Shown here piece after piece: positions 61,605-64,000 of a stretch of 64,000 bases of DNA. Each line of letters opens with the position of its first letter. The stretch's first letter is position 1. The stretch is taken from contig JAFFJZ010000006.1 in NCBI GenBank assembly GCA_018340375.1, positions 29,642,001 through 29,706,000 on the forward strand, written 5' to 3'. The notes beneath the pieces are model-generated. The model did no database searches. It was not told where the DNA came from and saw only the letters and a list, made by a program, of their open reading frames with translations. Both the position numbers and the translations under genes were made by a program. This DNA comes from Gonatopus flavifemur. Taxonomy: Eukaryota; Arthropoda; Insecta; Hymenoptera; Dryinidae.

Positions 61605-63552
61605 CTGTTCCCTAGCGCGCATGACAATTATCTTTCAGATGGCATCAAATGAAACAATTGAATGGCCGTTTTGTACAATTCCACAGCGTAATGCAGAAAT
61701 GTATGGAATAATATGCGTGGATGAATTTTCATGAAAAAAAAACTAGTCATTTTGAATAACATTTAAATTGTTTTTCTAGCGAAACAATTCAAAATATTTC
61801 TATTGCATTTGGTGAGAATGTTTGATGCTGACATAAAACTTCTTACGTTTGTATTACATTTCGATGACTGGCAAGTTTCTTGCAGGATTATCAAATATGA
61901 GATTAATGTAATCATCTTTTATCAAGGAAATTGAATTTCAGGGATTCCAGGGACGGATTCAGAAATTCTCTATCCACTCTATGCACTTGTGACACTTCTT
62001 GTGACACTTCGACTGAAGAAGGTCAGAGAATTTCTAAATTCATCCATGGCGATACCTTCAAATTGGTCTATCCTCATAGCACCACCAAAAACAGTTATGA
62101 CCATCTTTTTTATTGTTGGAGTGAAGATTTTTACAAGGACAATAAATTTTTTTTATAGTTATGAAATATTTTCCTCCGCGTGGACAAAATCAATGCTGGA
62201 AAAAATGTGTGATAATTGAGGCATATGACGAAAATATTTCGACAAATTTCCAAACATCCACAAAATCTCTGATTGTTTGATGCTAAATTGGTGTGAGATT
62301 AAAAATCCTCTGATTTGATTTTATTTGAAGGACCTGAAGCATTTACGAACTTGATAAAACTTTGAAGGCAGAACGTTTTGAACTGATTGGGCATGCGTAA
62401 TTGAAAACTCCAGATAGTCACCGATAAAAACTAGATTCAGAGTCGTAGATGATTGCTCTAAGATTCATTAAATCCGCGTGAATGCCTCCCATGAAATCCA
62501 ACTGATAGTTCGATAAATTATTCTCAAGCTTTTACCACGCTGGAATGTTATAAGTTACGCATTGACTTCCGATGGAAACGTAAGTATTCTGAAAAAAACA
62601 AATTTTGACATTCTTTCATATACCTTCCACGCAAAGAAGAAAAATTGTATCAAAAACTTGCCCTGTCCATGTAACTCGTGGATAACGAACACCGATTCTT
62701 ACGAACTGGAGATGGGCCATAAGAACGACACGATTGAATCCAATTAAGAGAATAATCAGCGCTTTATAGGCCTACTACTCGCCAACTTCAGCGGTATTCT
62801 ATTATTCTGGGTGAAATTCCATTAATGATTTATGAATCTTTAAAACCTTGTTTCTATGTATAATTCGAATCCTGGTGTCAAAGACGTAGATACAATTTTT
62901 CTGATTTCACAAAAATTGATATCCCATCGGTATATCGCTGAATAACAATCGATATGAGAATAAAGTCGTTCACTTTTCTTATCAGTCTCAATGCGTTACA
63001 TTCCCAACGAAAATAAGGTGTCTAAAGGTTAATGTAGTGTAATTGGAATTCAGAACACGTGTACAGGGAGAGTAATTACGGAAGTTCAAGTGCATAGCTA
63101 ATGAAATACCATGATCAAAATGCAACTTTATTTTCGCGAGGAACTGCATTAATTATGAAAACAAGCATTGTTTCATCGTTCCACAAGACATTGTTGGTAT
63201 TATTGCGTCCATCTTTAATAGCGAAAGGATTTTTCGAATACTTTCATTTTGGATCATATGAATGAACCATTGAAAAAAAACCACACTCACACACACACAC
63301 ACACACACATTCATAAATGCGAAATTCAAGTCTGAAACTGATACAAAATTTTTGTAAATATGAACGTAACACAGGACATTCTGATCCACTTGCGTCTATT
63401 ATTGGAAAGGTGAAGGAAGAGAAATTTGTTAATCTCCAATAGCGAAGGATTACATGGCCATCAAAGCTGCATTAACATTAACAAAAGAAAGATATTTTGA
63501 TATCTTATATTGTTTCAATTGAATCCATAACCACGAGGAAGAAGACTTCACG
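61605..63552. other. Gene-free stretch upstream of the CRAL-TRIO exon
   Basis: No exon recognised. A (CA)n run lies at 63287-63309. Confidence 0.45.
63287..63309. repeat. (CA)n microsatellite
   Basis: CA dinucleotide run of about 22 bp. Confidence 0.9.
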
Positions 63553-63838
63553 ATGTATGCTCGACAGATATTTCATCGATTCGACGAGTCGCAAATTGAG
63601 AAACCACGAAGAATGGCTGAAGATCCGTCCAATTTGCCAACACCTGGATCCGAAGGAGCCCTCATCGAGCAAACCGAGAATGCTGTGTCGATTTATATCG
63701 GTTCTCATCCCCTCAGATTCGAACCTGAAGATTTAGATGACGTTTACCGAGAAAAGGCGAGAACGGAATTGCGCGAAACACCTGAACAGAGGGCTGCAGC
63801 TTTTGAGAAAATTCGTCAACTATTGAAAGGCAAGGTGC
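63553..63838 (+). CDS. CRAL-TRIO-type lipid transfer protein, first coding exon (partial)
   Basis: Members of this family (alpha-tocopherol transfer protein, clavesin, insect CRAL-TRIO proteins) carry hydrophobic ligands or phosphoinositides between membranes. The exon encodes an N-terminal leader and then FEPEDLDDVYREKARTELRETPEQRAAAFEKIRQLL, which fits the helical CRAL-TRIO N-terminal region (the LRETPE-R--A---LR-LL pattern). The lipid-binding domain itself would lie right of the window. ATG candidates are 63553 (MYARQIF) and 63613 (MAEDPSN); I cannot choose between them. The exon end is either before GTGCAT (after 63834) or at a GC donor before GCAAGG (after 63828). The family call rests on one short region. 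Confidence 0.65.
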
Positions 63839-64000
63839 ATATTCCTGGGTTTCGAGGGAACTTAATATGAGGCAATTCAGTATTCTCATTTTCATTTTGA
63901 TAAATAATCACTTTTGGAATATTTCTTTGCACATACAATTTTCTTTGTAGGAGAAAGTCATTGGTTGGAATGATTGAATATTGTTTTATTTCACGAGATT

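Noticed and set aside
62860..62880. tRNA T-arm-like TTCGAATCC
   Set aside because: No matching acceptor, D-arm or anticodon arm around it; no tRNA gene could be supported anywhere in the window.

Overview
The window is nuclear DNA of an insect, very probably a hymenopteran. It is AT-rich, its genes have introns with GT-AG splice sites, its proteins are closest in wording to arthropod orthologues, and its intergenic DNA is full of short inverted-repeat (foldback, MITE-like) elements. No bacterial, phage or viral gene was seen. The order-level placement is inference; nothing in the sequence fixes the species.

Nine protein genes can be supported, seven of them complete or nearly so. Left to right: an unidentified partial exon running off the left edge (minus); Pdk1, the PDK1 master AGC kinase (plus, coding 13245-15101, with a likely 5'UTR exon near 7.1-7.7 kb); aprataxin (minus, 19836-20916); a MADF-BESS DNA-binding protein (plus, 25001-26282); cytidine deaminase (plus, last exon 27119-27504); Tor kinase (minus, 28450-36510); the U5 snRNP splicing factor PRPF6 (minus, 37095-40668); the GH18 lectin-like protein CHID1 (plus, 41206-42945); an SDR16C-type short-chain dehydrogenase (minus, 43538-47254); and the first exon of a CRAL-TRIO-type lipid carrier leaving the right edge (plus, from 63553). 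I rebuilt exon structures by hand. The frame closes exactly in Pdk1 (554 aa), aprataxin (214), MADF-BESS (281), Tor (2443), PRPF6 (931), CHID1 (393) and the SDR (329).

Layout: 20-47 kb is a compact housekeeping block, with the closest neighbours a few hundred bases apart (CDA and Tor convergent, Tor and PRPF6 head-to-tail, PRPF6 and CHID1 divergent with 537 bp between start codons, CHID1 and the SDR convergent). The first 13 kb and 47-63.5 kb are gene-poor and hold foldback elements, microsatellites and a 2 kb minisatellite with inverted ends. Pdk1 and Tor, two kinases that both activate S6K and Akt by phosphorylating different sites, lie about 13 kb apart (coding end to coding end); whether this linkage is ancestral cannot be judged from one window.

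The most unusual material is in the repeats: a hAT-like foldback packed with TGACCGGTCA-type palindromes and carrying another foldback inside it; two sister foldbacks at 23.2 and 23.9 kb with 9-bp and 8-bp target duplications; a MITE that starts 5 nt after a splice donor; and a roughly 12-bp-unit satellite (50.4-52.5 kb) with higher-order structure, enclosed by inverted ends and containing its own hairpin. No wholly new biochemical system was recognised.
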